Shown: positions 1-6,526, counted from the stretch's first letter. The stretch is 14,900 nt of DNA from Actinomycetota bacterium (GCA_009923375.1 RFTO01000013.1:1-14900), one strand, 5' to 3'. Notes: generated by a model from the letters alone, not told the origin. A program made the numbers and translations.

Positions 1-1386
1 TGCATTGGATCGGATCGAGGTGATGACCGACTCCAAGTCGGCCATGTAACGCCCGTTCACGCGGGTGATGACATCGCCGACGCGCATGCCAGCGGCCGCA
101 GCTGGACCACCAGCCGCGATCGTTCGGATACGCGCACCGCGACCGGAGTAGGTGGAGTCGAGCGTGACTCCGATCACGGGATAGGAGGAATGGCCGGTTC
201 GAATGATTTCATCGGCTACACGCCTGGCTTGGCCGATGGGGATCGAGAATCCCACGCCGATATTGCCTGTCTGTCCGCCACTGCCCTGGCCGAGCGTTGC
301 AATCGCACTGTTCACGCCAACCATTCGCCCCGATGAATCCACCAGCGGGCCACCAGAGTTACCAGGGTTGATGGCCGCATCGGTTTGAATAGCGGAAATG
401 AACGATTCCTCAGTGGCCACACCGCTCGGATTGGTGGTCACGGGACGGTGCAACGCGCTGACGATGCCGCTGGTCACAGTGCCCGTCAAGCCCAGCGGGG
501 AGCCAACGGCCACCACTGGATCTCCAACAACGACGGAATCGGAGTTGCCGAATGGAATCACCGGTAGGCGGCCGCGGTTGATTTTCAGCACCGCCAAGTC
601 ATAAGACGGATCGCGCCCCACCAGCGTGGCATCGACTTGGGTGCCATCTTGGAAAAGCACCGCAATAGTTCCACCACTTTGTGCGACATCGAGAATCACA
701 TGGTTGTTTGTCAACACGAACGAAGTTTTGGCACCAGACTTGATGATCTCGCCAGAGCCTGTTCCACCTCCCGTTGGGCTCGTGGTGATGACCGACACCA
801 CAGTTGGCAAGACCGCTGCAGCGATGCGGGCGATGGTTCCCAGACTGTGCGATGACGAAGACGGCAGTTGCTGAAACGAGTCAGATTGATCAACAGTGGC
901 GACCACTCCGGATCCGTTGTCTGTGGTTGATACCTGAGCGCCCACCACACCACCAAGCACACCTGCAATCAATGCAACCAGTGCGAGGGGAAGGACTCGC
1001 TGGCTCATGCGTGGCTTACTCAGGTCTGCCGGTGCACCAGCGATCTGTGTTGGTGTGGCATAACTTGCCGCGGGTGTGGCGTAAGCAAATGTGCCGCCGT
1101 AGGTTGACGACACAGCAGCGGGCATTTCCATCGGCATTCGCACCTCCAGCGCTGGAGGTGACTCAGAAAATACATCGGCTGCCTTTGTGGCATCTACATC
1201 CGACTTTGATACAGCGGCAGCTACATCGTCCACCTCAGTGGTGTGCACATCCTGCTGCGTCGCAGTTACATCGTCCACCTCAGTGGTGTGTACATCCGAC
1301 TCCGATGCAGCGGCGGCTTCAGCCTCCGCGCCAGGGATATCAATTACGTGGTTGACGAGCTCGGGGTTGTCGTGGTTTTCCGACAT
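1..1386 (-). CDS. htrA: HtrA/DegP-like membrane-anchored serine protease with PDZ domain (3' end outside window)
   Basis: Trypsin-fold protease expected to degrade or refold damaged exported proteins outside the membrane. The 462 visible residues hold an acidic, low-complexity cytoplasmic N-terminus (about 1-125), one membrane helix (about 131-152), a linker, a protease domain with a complete triad (H229 in TNNHV, D263 in YDLAVLKI, S344 in NPGNSGGPL), and the start of a PDZ domain from about residue 403 (IGVTLDS to the window edge). The start ATG at 1386 is fixed by AGGAGG at 1398-1393, 6 nt upstream. The N-terminus carries a 15-residue tandem repeat, listed separately. The gene is divergent from an O-methyltransferase. 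In Mycobacterium the equivalent htrA (Rv1223) follows sigE and rseA, which are missing here. Family assignment is secure from the triad and domain order; which HtrA paralogue it is cannot be settled from this fragment. Confidence 0.95.
   Translation of the reverse strand, partial: MSENHDNPELVNHVIDIPGAEAEAAAASESDVHTTEVDDVTATQQDVHTTEVDDVAAAVSKSDVDATKAADVFSESPPALEVRMPMEMPAAVSSTYGGTFAYATPAASYATPTQIAGAPADLSKPRMSQRVLPLALVALIAGVLGGVVGAQVSTTDNGSGVVATVDQSDSFQQLPSSSSHSLGTIARIAAAVLPTVVSVITTSPTGGGTGSGEIIKSGAKTSFVLTNNHVILDVAQSGGTIAVLFQDGTQVDATLVGRDPSYDLAVLKINRGRLPVIPFGNSDSVVVGDPVVAVGSPLGLTGTVTSGIVSALHRPVTTNPSGVATEESFISAIQTDAAINPGNSGGPLVDSSGRMVGVNSAIATLGQGSGGQTGNIGVGFSIPIGQARRVADEIIRTGHSSYPVIGVTLDSTYSGRGARIRTIAAGGPAAAAGMRVGDVITRVNGRYMADLESVITSIRSNA
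1222..1297 (-). repeat. Two-copy 45-bp-period direct repeat inside htrA
   Basis: Positions 1222-1252 and 1267-1297 are near-identical: the first 24 bases match exactly and then one base differs. The period of 45 bp is in frame and yields two copies of DVHTTEVDDV in the cytoplasmic N-terminus of HtrA. The repeat looks like recent in-frame duplication in a disordered acidic tail; it has no obvious function. Confidence 0.85.
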
Positions 1387-1572
1387 CACAGTCCTCCTGG
1401 TCTGGCCCGATGAGCCGACTCGTTGCATCCCTCGTACGTGTCACCAACTCGGCAACCCCGACAGCGAGCGCAATGATGCCTGTCTCGGGCGATTCCTGCT
1501 TGCGCGAATTGTGCCCTTCAATCCTGAGAGGCGCATGAAGACCTCGGGATTCCCTCAAGCTCCTTGGCTGCG

Positions 1573-1578
1573 TACGCT
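1573..1578 (+). promoter_or_regulatory. Putative -10 element (TACGCT) of the O-methyltransferase gene
   Basis: TACGCT fits the actinobacterial TANNNT -10 consensus and ends 8 nt before ATG 1587. There is no Shine-Dalgarno upstream of that ATG, so a leaderless or nearly leaderless mRNA is plausible. No convincing -35 is visible. The rest of the 200-bp htrA/O-methyltransferase gap (1387-1586) shows no gene; only the htrA ribosome binding site is clear in it. Confidence 0.4.
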
Positions 1579-1586
1579 GCGGTGTC

Positions 1587-2261
1587 ATGTCATCAGCAAT
1601 GGGTTCAAGTGCCGGCAGTTCCTCGGCGCACGAGTGGGCTGCCCACTGGATGCCTGAAGACGACATCCTGCGTCGTGCTCGAGCGAAAGCCGAAGAGCTT
1701 GGCTGCCAGCCGGTTGACTCCCTCGTGGGCGCCACCTTAAGAGGCCTGGCGGCATCCGTCCGAGCAACAGCTGTCATCGAAGTCGGCACCGGCACCGGGG
1801 TGTCTGGCACGTGGCTGCTTCGCGGCATGGCCGCCCATGGAGTGCTCACCACTGTTGACTACGAAGCCGAGCACCAAAGAGTTGCGCGTGGCACGTTCAC
1901 CGAGGCTGCAGTCCCGCCACAGCGCACCCGGGTCATCAACGGTCGGGCCGCCGATGTGCTCACTCGGATGACCCCTGCGGGTTACGACATCGCGTTCATC
2001 GATGCTGATCCCCTTGATTACGCCCAAGTGGTGCCACTTGCCCGAGGGTTAGTGCGGCCCGGCGGTTTACTCATCATCGACGACGCGCTCGCTGGTGGCA
2101 ATGTTGCCGACCCAGCGCGACGCGACCCAGAGACAATTGCAATTCGGGACATGATGTCGACACTTCGCGACGACGCAGATCTGGTTGCCACGGTGTTGCC
2201 TATCGGAGCAGGTTTGCTGGTTGCCGTTGTGGGAGCCTTCGCCGACAATCAATCGGAATAA
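1587..2261 (+). CDS. Class I SAM-dependent O-methyltransferase (methyltransferase family 3, Rv1220c-like)
   Basis: A 224-residue protein of the small cation-dependent (COMT/CCoAOMT-like) O-methyltransferase family. The SAM-binding motif I is VIEVGTGTGVSG (63-74). D91 (TTVDYE) is the probable ribose-binding acid. FIDAD (137-141) and IIDDAL (163-168) supply the acidic residues that usually hold the divalent cation and substrate. The glycine-rich GLVRPGGLL strand precedes the last motif. The substrate is unknown. The first 20 residues are serine/alanine-rich and not part of the fold, so M5 (1599) is an alternative start; ATG 1587 is preferred because a TACGCT hexamer lies 8 nt before it. The gene is divergent from htrA, as its homologue is near sigE-htrA in mycobacteria, which hints at a link to envelope stress (inference). 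Confidence 0.9.
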   Translation: MSSAMGSSAGSSSAHEWAAHWMPEDDILRRARAKAEELGCQPVDSLVGATLRGLAASVRATAVIEVGTGTGVSGTWLLRGMAAHGVLTTVDYEAEHQRVARGTFTEAAVPPQRTRVINGRAADVLTRMTPAGYDIAFIDADPLDYAQVVPLARGLVRPGGLLIIDDALAGGNVADPARRDPETIAIRDMMSTLRDDADLVATVLPIGAGLLVAVVGAFADNQSE

Positions 2262-2287
2262 CAGGCAGCGCGGAGTTTTCCAGAATT

Positions 2288-2330
2288 ACTTCAAAGATGA
2301 AGTCGCCTACCAACAGCGGTTGTCCCGCTG
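2288..2330. terminator. Two adjacent small hairpins between convergent genes, possible bidirectional terminator
   Basis: ACTTCA (2288-2293) pairs with TGAAGT (2298-2303) across a 4-nt loop, and CAGCGG (2314-2319) pairs with CCGCTG (2325-2330) across a 5-nt loop. They lie in the 87-bp gap between the stop codons of the O-methyltransferase and the DUF3117 gene. Neither is followed by a real T-tract on either strand, so termination is only suggested by position. Confidence 0.35.
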
Positions 2331-2348
2331 GGTGCTTGCGACAGGGTG

Positions 2349-2525
2349 TCAGACCTTCGGAGCGACGACTGCGTTAAGTGCAGCACCAAGCTCGGTAGCC
2401 TCTGCGGCATTGAGTTGGACGACCAGTCGTCCGCCACCCTCGATCGGGACGCGCATGATGATGTGCCGACCCTCTTTGACAGCCTCCATAGGGCCATCAC
2501 CGGTGCGAGGCTTCATTGCGGCCAT
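2349..2525 (-). CDS. DUF3117 family small protein (Rv1211-like)
   Basis: A 58-residue protein beginning MAAMKPRTGDGPMEAVKEGR and ending in a ALNAVVAPKV tail. It matches the short, highly conserved actinobacterial DUF3117 family, whose members start with the same MAAMKPRTGDGP block and contain a MRVPxEGGGRLVV segment, here MRVPIEGGGRLVVQL. Its biochemical role is unknown to me. The start ATG 2525 is set by AGGAGG (2538-2533) 7 nt upstream; an open frame continues further upstream but without family similarity. In mycobacteria the family member sits next to a DNA-3-methyladenine glycosylase gene (tagA), which is absent here. A 243-bp non-coding gap separates it from the upstream gene, with a putative promoter and a palindrome. 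Confidence 0.9.
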   Translation of the reverse strand: MAAMKPRTGDGPMEAVKEGRHIIMRVPIEGGGRLVVQLNAAEATELGAALNAVVAPKV

Positions 2526-2558
2526 CGGGCATCCTCCTACTGCAGGTGTTCTTTTCAT

Positions 2559-2601
2559 ACCACTGCCGAACCACGATTGAGCCTGCAGTGGTGCAATTAT
2601 C
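2559..2601 (-). promoter_or_regulatory. Putative promoter and 8-bp inverted repeat upstream of the DUF3117 gene
   Basis: Reading the minus strand, GATAAT (2601-2596) could be a -10 element, placing transcription start near 2589. ACCACTGC (2559-2566 on plus) is a perfect inverted repeat of GCAGTGGT (2585-2592), with 18 nt between arms, and covers the predicted start. It could be an operator or a 5'-UTR hairpin some 35 nt ahead of the ATG. The remainder of the gap (2602-2768) holds nothing I can support. Confidence 0.4.
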
Positions 2602-2768
2602 GCGGAAAGCGGCACCACCGCTGAACGCGGGTACCCTGCAGCGCCTGCCTGTGGCCGTGCTAGGCAACACGCAGGACGATGAACCGGCGCACTAAGTCGG
2701 GGTGTGACACTCACGGTCTTCCACGACTCCATCGGGTTCGCAATGCTCCAGCCCTGCGACAAATGGAA

Positions 2769-3575
2769 TTACTCGCAGGTACGCACCCAGGCGGCGAACT
2801 TGTCCAGCGACTTGCGCACTCCGATGATGAATACCCGCTCCCCGAGTGCCCAGCCGAGCCGGCCAACCCAACCCCACGGCAGCTCGAGGGTCTCCTGCCA
2901 GGTGAACGTGCTGCCGCCACCTTGTCGAGGCTTAACACTCATCGTGCCCGTGCCCCGCACCAATGTGCCGGTGTGTAGCACCGTGCAGGAATGGGGTGGC
3001 TGCCAATCTGTGATTGTCATCGGATCCAGAAATCCGAGTTTGCCGATGCCCGAGAACGCCGCAATCTGCGATCCGGTGCTGGCGCCGTCACCCTTCGTCA
3101 CCCACACGCGGGTGCCGAGCATCCACTCGCCTTGTGAGGGCCAGTTGACTAGCGCTGCCCATACCTTGTCCGCATCAGCGTCGATATCAACGGAAAGCTC
3201 CACGCAGACTTCACCGCGCACGCTGTCGATATTTTTCGGCGGTGAAGCACCAAAGTCATCAGAGTGCGAATCTCGATTAACTTGCTCGGGCTGGTCGCTG
3301 TTCGGCATGCAATCCTCTTGTGAACGTAGTTGGTGGACCAACGCGGCTATGACCGCATCGACCTCGTCCATGCGGTAACCACGAGGAGCCACCTCGAATC
3401 GCACGCGCCCCAGTGACCCGGCGGTGATATCCCCATTCTCATCGAAGACGGCAATCGGCGCCCGATCTTCATCCTGTTGGCGAGCTGGCCCGAGTCGAAG
3501 ACGTCCGACTGCCACGAGCAAGGCAACCGCCATCACAGCCGCTGCGGTAAACACCAGAGCGATGGTTGAGATCAT
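2769..3575 (-). CDS. Membrane-anchored DivIVA-like / SRPBCC (START-like) fusion protein
   Basis: A 268-residue protein in three parts: a membrane helix (about 3-23); a DivIVA-type N-terminal segment RVRFEVAPRGYRMDEVDAVI (58-77) continuing to about 87, resembling the DivIVA-like Rv1209 family; and, after a polar linker (90-118), an SRPBCC/polyketide-cyclase-like domain (about 120-262) with VDIDADADKVWAALVNWP at its front and the long C-terminal helix near the end. SRPBCC domains bind hydrophobic ligands; no ligand can be named. The ATG overlaps the LOG stop codon (ATGA), implying translational coupling. M90 (ATG 3308), just at the domain junction, is preceded by AGAGGA, so the second domain may also be made separately. 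From my knowledge the two domains are usually separate genes in relatives, so this looks like a fusion; certainty on function is low. Confidence 0.8.
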   Translation of the reverse strand: MISTIALVFTAAAVMAVALLVAVGRLRLGPARQQDEDRAPIAVFDENGDITAGSLGRVRFEVAPRGYRMDEVDAVIAALVHQLRSQEDCMPNSDQPEQVNRDSHSDDFGASPPKNIDSVRGEVCVELSVDIDADADKVWAALVNWPSQGEWMLGTRVWVTKGDGASTGSQIAAFSGIGKLGFLDPMTITDWQPPHSCTVLHTGTLVRGTGTMSVKPRQGGGSTFTWQETLELPWGWVGRLGWALGERVFIIGVRKSLDKFAAWVRTCE

Positions 3576-4405
3576 GATTGATCTTCACCTGAGTGTCCGT
3601 GCAGTCGACCATCGTGATGACGGGCCGCGCGTTGCCCATCGGCGGCCTTGATAATCGCAATTGCTTCGTCAACATCGTCCACGAGGTGAAAGAGCTCGAG
3701 GTCGCCAGCGCCCATATTCGCATTGGCTACCACCGTTTCACGCAGCCAACCGATCAACGGCTGCCAATAAGCCGAGTTGAAAAGGATTACCGGGAATTGG
3801 GTCACCTTGCGCGTCTGCACCAAGGTAAGGGCTTCGAACATTTCATCCAACGTGCCGTAGCCCCCGGGGAACACAACGAAACCCTGCGCGTATTTCAAGA
3901 ACATCGTTTTGCGTGCGAAGAAATAGCGGAAGTTAATCTCGATATCGCAGTAACTGTTGATCGATTGCTCAAATGGCAACTCGATACCGAGTCCGACGGA
4001 TACTCCACTGGCCTCGAAGGCGCCTTTATTCGCCGCTTCCATGATTCCGGGACCGCCGCCGGTGATTACTGCGAAGCCAGCTTCTGCCAGCGCTGCGCCT
4101 AGGGCGGTGGCGGCGGCGTACATCGGATCTCGACTGCTCGTGCGGGCGCTGCCGAAGACCGAGATCGCCGGGCCAAGTTCGGCGAGTGCGCCGAACCCTT
4201 CGATGAACTCCGATTGGATGCGCAGCACCCGCCAAGGATCGGTGTGCACCCAATCTGTCGACCCGCGGCTGTCAAGGAGTCGCTGATCGGTGGTGGAGGT
4301 CTCCACTGCACCCCGCCTGAGGGTGACTGGGCCTTTTAGCCGTGCCGAACTAGCCGTAGCTGACTTAGCTTCGCCAGCAAGTGATGTGCCGTCCGCGTCA
4401 TTCAT
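3572..4405 (-). CDS. LOG-family (TIGR00730) Rossmann-fold protein, cytokinin-activating-type nucleoside 5'-monophosphate phosphoribohydrolase-like
   Basis: A 277-residue protein with the LOG signature PGGYGTLDE (180-188), the nucleotide-binding GGGPGIMEAAN (116-126) and the active-site RK pair (R165-K166 in YFFARKTM). Studied LOG proteins hydrolyse cytokinin riboside monophosphates or similar nucleotides to free base; the physiological substrate in most bacteria is unclear. The block TDPWRVLRIQSEFIEGFGAL (55-74) before the fold marks the longer actinobacterial subtype found beside dapE. I choose ATG 4405 rather than the in-frame ATG 4423 because TACCGT ends 7 nt before 4405 and there is no Shine-Dalgarno at either. 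The stop codon overlaps the next gene by 4 bp (ATGA). Confidence 0.88.
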   Translation of the reverse strand: MNDADGTSLAGEAKSATASSARLKGPVTLRRGAVETSTTDQRLLDSRGSTDWVHTDPWRVLRIQSEFIEGFGALAELGPAISVFGSARTSSRDPMYAAATALGAALAEAGFAVITGGGPGIMEAANKGAFEASGVSVGLGIELPFEQSINSYCDIEINFRYFFARKTMFLKYAQGFVVFPGGYGTLDEMFEALTLVQTRKVTQFPVILFNSAYWQPLIGWLRETVVANANMGAGDLELFHLVDDVDEAIAIIKAADGQRAARHHDGRLHGHSGEDQS

Positions 4406-4412
4406 GTGCGCA

Positions 4413-4418
4413 ACGGTA
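4413..4418 (-). promoter_or_regulatory. Putative -10 element (TACCGT) for a leaderless LOG mRNA
   Basis: On the minus strand TACCGT is followed by 7 nt and then ATG 4405. No Shine-Dalgarno lies between. The hexamer is identical to the one before dapE at nearly the same distance. No -35 is recognisable. Confidence 0.55.
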
Positions 4419-4518
4419 CGCATAACGGTCGCCTATGGCTTTAGATGTTGCATGTTCGGGCATTTGGCCTCACGTCAGCCAGGTGCGACCCCCGCCGGGG
4501 AATGTGTGACAAGGCTGC

Positions 4519-4544
4519 TAGGATTTATTTGACTGTTCAACTAA
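4519..4544 (+). promoter_or_regulatory. Putative yceI promoter with MarR-like palindromic operator
   Basis: TAGGAT (4519-4524) may be a -10 element. Directly after it lies the near-perfect palindrome TTATTTGA-CTGT-TCAACTAA (4525-4544): arms 8 bp, 7 of 8 pairs matching, 4-nt centre. TTGA/TCAA half-sites are typical of MarR-family repressors such as MexR. A bound protein would cover the predicted transcription start, so repression is the likely mode (inference). A leader of roughly 115 nt would follow before the yceI ATG. Confidence 0.5.
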
Positions 4545-4648
4545 CTTTGATGGACTCAAGCGTCATGGCCAGCCAGCGACTTACTGTGCTGCCGGCCACG
4601 CCACATCCATCACGCGTTATGCCACCACCACTGAAGGAGAAAGAAACC

Positions 4649-5194
4649 ATGTCGAACTTCGCGGATTACGCCGGCACCTGGGCTATCGACACAGCCCACA
4701 GCAACATCGGGTTCATCGCCCGCCACGCCATGATCACCAAGGTCCGTGGCAACTTCGAAACCTTCGAAGGCACCTTCACCATCGACGACCAGACCCCTGC
4801 AAACTCATCCATCAACTTCAGCGCCGAGCTCGCCAGCGTCAACACTGGCGTTGCCGACCGCGATGGCCACCTGCGTAGCGCCGACTTCTTCGATGTCGAG
4901 AACAACAAGCAGATGACATTCACCAGCACCGACCTGACTGTGACCGGCGCTGCCGCCACTCTCTCCGGCAACCTGATGATCAAGGGAACTACCCTGCCGG
5001 TGACCATCGACGTTGAGCTCAACGGCGTCACCACGGACCCCTTTGGCAACGTCCGCGCCGGCTTCGAAGGCACCACCGCTATCAGCCGCAAGGACTTCGG
5101 TCTGATCTGGAACGCGCCACTTGAGGCTGGCGGCTGGCTTGTCAGCGACGACATCAAGGTCGTCTTGGACATCTCGGCAATCAAGCAAGCCTGA
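4649..5194 (+). CDS. YceI family lipid/isoprenoid-binding protein
   Basis: A 181-residue lipocalin-like protein. The family hallmark WAIDTAHSNIGFIARHAMIT (11-30) is followed by VRGNFETFEGTFTID, a central GHLRSADFFDVEN block and FGLIWNAPLEAGGWLVSDD near the C-terminus. Members bind long isoprenoid or fatty-acyl chains in a beta-barrel; the ligand here is unknown. There is no signal peptide, so it should act in the cytoplasm. An open frame extends upstream to 4445, but ATG 4649 is chosen because AAGGAG (4634-4639) precedes it at 9 nt and family similarity begins there. A MarR-like palindrome lies about 105 nt upstream and a strong terminator hairpin about 30 nt downstream, so it is probably a one-gene transcript. 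It is divergent from the LOG gene. Confidence 0.92.
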   Translation: MSNFADYAGTWAIDTAHSNIGFIARHAMITKVRGNFETFEGTFTIDDQTPANSSINFSAELASVNTGVADRDGHLRSADFFDVENNKQMTFTSTDLTVTGAAATLSGNLMIKGTTLPVTIDVELNGVTTDPFGNVRAGFEGTTAISRKDFGLIWNAPLEAGGWLVSDDIKVVLDISAIKQA

Positions 5195-5201
5195 TCTATC
5201 G

Positions 5202-5270
5202 CCGGCGGACTTCTCGCCGGTTGACAGTGAGCCCGCGCACCCGCTTACCGGGGCGTGGGCTCACTGCTTT
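5202..5270 (+). terminator. Strong hairpin terminator after yceI
   Basis: CAGTGAGCCC (5225-5234) pairs perfectly with GGGCTCACTG (5257-5266); the stem continues inward with one G-U and three more pairs, then CCCG/CGGG closes a small loop after an A bulge. It ends in CTTTCC, a short T-run. A smaller 6-bp hairpin (5202-5207 with 5215-5220) precedes it. Both start right after the yceI stop codon. Confidence 0.8.
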
Positions 5271-5296
5271 CCACGCATCAATTGCTGGACAGCTAT

Positions 5297-5328
5297 TCGG
5301 CCACTCTCTCTCGGCCACTCTCTCTCGG
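5297..5328. repeat. 14-bp tandem repeat, about 2.3 copies
   Basis: TCGGCCACTCTCTC occurs twice in immediate succession (5297-5310, 5311-5324), followed by TCGG of a third copy. It sits in the 213-bp gap between the convergent yceI and dapE genes and encodes nothing evident. Confidence 0.8.
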
Positions 5329-5372
5329 TCAAGACCTTCTCGACAATCTCTCCTGGCCAACAGTTATCAGAC

Positions 5373-5417
5373 AAAAACGATCATGCCGTTGAGCACCGAG
5401 CGATCAGTTACTCGGTG
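5373..5417 (-). terminator. Possible weak terminator at the end of dapE
   Basis: On the minus strand CACCGAG (5417-5411) pairs with CTCGGTG (5400-5394), a 7-bp stem whose 10-nt loop contains the dapE stop codon. A run of five T (5377-5373) follows 16 nt later, directly after a small AACG/CGTT stem. The distance makes this a tentative call. Confidence 0.4.
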
Positions 5418-6508
5418 GCGATAAGCCACTGCGCGAGTACATCCACACATGTGTGTAGTTGTTGCACTGGCACAAACTCTCCAGCGGAGTGCGCAAGGGA
5501 GGGATCACCCGGGCCGAAGTTGATTGCTGGCACGCCCATCGCCGCGAATCTCGCAACATCCGTCCAGCCGAGTTTGGGTGCAATCGGCGCAGAACTGCGG
5601 CGCTTGAAAAGCTCGACGAAATCAGCGATTGCTGGCGCATCCATATACGGCAGGGCGCCGACGGCGCAGTCGACCACCGTCACCTCGAAGCCGTCGAACA
5701 CCTCGCGAACATGTGCAGTCGCTGCGGCTTCATCCCTGTCTGGGGCAAACCTGTAATTCACAGTGACAGTGCACCCATCAGGAACCACGTTGCCGGCGAC
5801 ACCGCCCTTGATGCCCACCGCCTGCAGTCCTTCATGGAAATGCAATCCTTGTACGACTGGCTCGCGGGGGATGTAGTCCACTAGCCGCTGCAGAATCGGC
5901 GCGGCGGCATGAATGGCGTTGACACCCTTCCATGCTCGCGCTGTGTGTGCGCGGACGCCGGTGGTGGTCACTCGAACCCTCAACGTGCCTTGACAACCTG
6001 CCTCGATTCCCGCATTACTTGGCTCGGCGAGCACCGCCATATCCGCTTTGAGAAGATCGGGGCGTTCACGTTGCAAGATGCCAAGGCCGTTGTGCACCCC
6101 GGAGACTTCCTCACATTCATAGAACACCGCGGTGACGTCGTGGATGCTGCCACCAGCGATGTTCATTGAGTGCAGAGTCGACAGCAGAGCAGCCACCCCG
6201 CCTTTCATGTCACAGGAACCGATTCCGAATATGGCCGGCTGTCCCGTGTCGTCCACTCCGTCACGCGCACCTTCATTTCCGTTCGGCGGCACGGTGTCTA
6301 GGTGACCAGCGAGCATCACTCGACAAGCTCGGTCTTGGTGTGTTCGGGCGACAACGTTGTTGCTGACACGCTCAACGGTGAACAGCGGCAATGCGCGCAG
6401 CGCCGACTCAACGGCGTCGGCGATCTCGGCCTCATGGTGGGACACACTTACGATATTCACCAAGTCACGCACGATGTCCTCGATCGGTTGCGTGATATCC
6501 AATGCCAT
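5408..6508 (-). CDS. dapE: Succinyl-diaminopimelate desuccinylase
   Basis: M20-family zinc amidohydrolase of 366 residues that removes succinate from N-succinyl-LL-diaminopimelate, the step after DapC in the succinylase route to lysine and peptidoglycan. Metal-site residues are all visible: H69 and D71 (GHLDTVP), D100 (GSCDMKGG), E133-E134 (YECEEVSG; catalytic base and ligand), E162 (LAEP) and H340 (PSLAHSAGEF). The lid domain lies between about 175 and 290. Other M20 peptidases share this layout, but adjacency to dapD and the LOG gene, as in mycobacteria (Rv1202 near Rv1201c/Rv1205), supports DapE. ATG 6508 has no Shine-Dalgarno but is preceded by TACCGT at 6 nt. The start lies only 18 bp from the divergent dapD start. 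Confidence 0.93.
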   Translation of the reverse strand: MALDITQPIEDIVRDLVNIVSVSHHEAEIADAVESALRALPLFTVERVSNNVVARTHQDRACRVMLAGHLDTVPPNGNEGARDGVDDTGQPAIFGIGSCDMKGGVAALLSTLHSMNIAGGSIHDVTAVFYECEEVSGVHNGLGILQRERPDLLKADMAVLAEPSNAGIEAGCQGTLRVRVTTTGVRAHTARAWKGVNAIHAAAPILQRLVDYIPREPVVQGLHFHEGLQAVGIKGGVAGNVVPDGCTVTVNYRFAPDRDEAAATAHVREVFDGFEVTVVDCAVGALPYMDAPAIADFVELFKRRSSAPIAPKLGWTDVARFAAMGVPAINFGPGDPSLAHSAGEFVPVQQLHTCVDVLAQWLIATE

Positions 6509-6513
6509 GTCGC

Positions 6514-6520
6514 TACGGTA
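6514..6520. promoter_or_regulatory. Overlapping -10 elements of a candidate bidirectional leaderless dapE/dapD promoter
   Basis: The 7-bp block TACGGTA carries TACGGT on the plus strand (6514-6519; 7 nt before dapD GTG 6527) and TACCGT on the minus strand (6520-6515; 6 nt before dapE ATG 6508). Both fit TANNNT. Only 18 bp separate the start codons and neither gene has room for a Shine-Dalgarno, so any -35 contacts must lie inside the opposing coding sequence. No clear -35 is seen. Confidence 0.55.
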
Positions 6521-6526
6521 GCCGCC

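Noticed and set aside
804..1355. Open frame of 183 codons on the plus strand opposite htrA
   Set aside because: It lies wholly antisense to the conserved htrA coding sequence, its product is arginine-, proline- and histidine-rich with no recognisable motif, and it has no ribosome binding site.
2704..3378. Plus-strand open frame of 224 codons opposite the DivIVA-like/SRPBCC gene
   Set aside because: Serine/threonine/proline-rich composition typical of an antisense frame in GC-rich DNA; the minus strand carries recognisable domains and operon coupling.
3593..4102. Plus-strand open frame of 169 codons opposite the LOG gene
   Set aside because: It is a shadow of the LOG reading frame, which has intact signature motifs on the minus strand.
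4445..4648. N-terminal extension of yceI
   Set aside because: It has no family similarity, and AAGGAG at 4634-4639 fixes ATG 4649. It would also translate through the operator-like palindrome.
5297..5328. CRISPR-like or attachment-site reading of the tandem repeat
   Set aside because: Copies are directly adjacent with no spacer, only two full units exist, and no cas or integrase gene is present.
6302..6526. Upstream extension of dapD into the dapE coding region
   Set aside because: DapD length and alignment fit GTG 6527; the extension is antisense to the conserved N-terminus of DapE.
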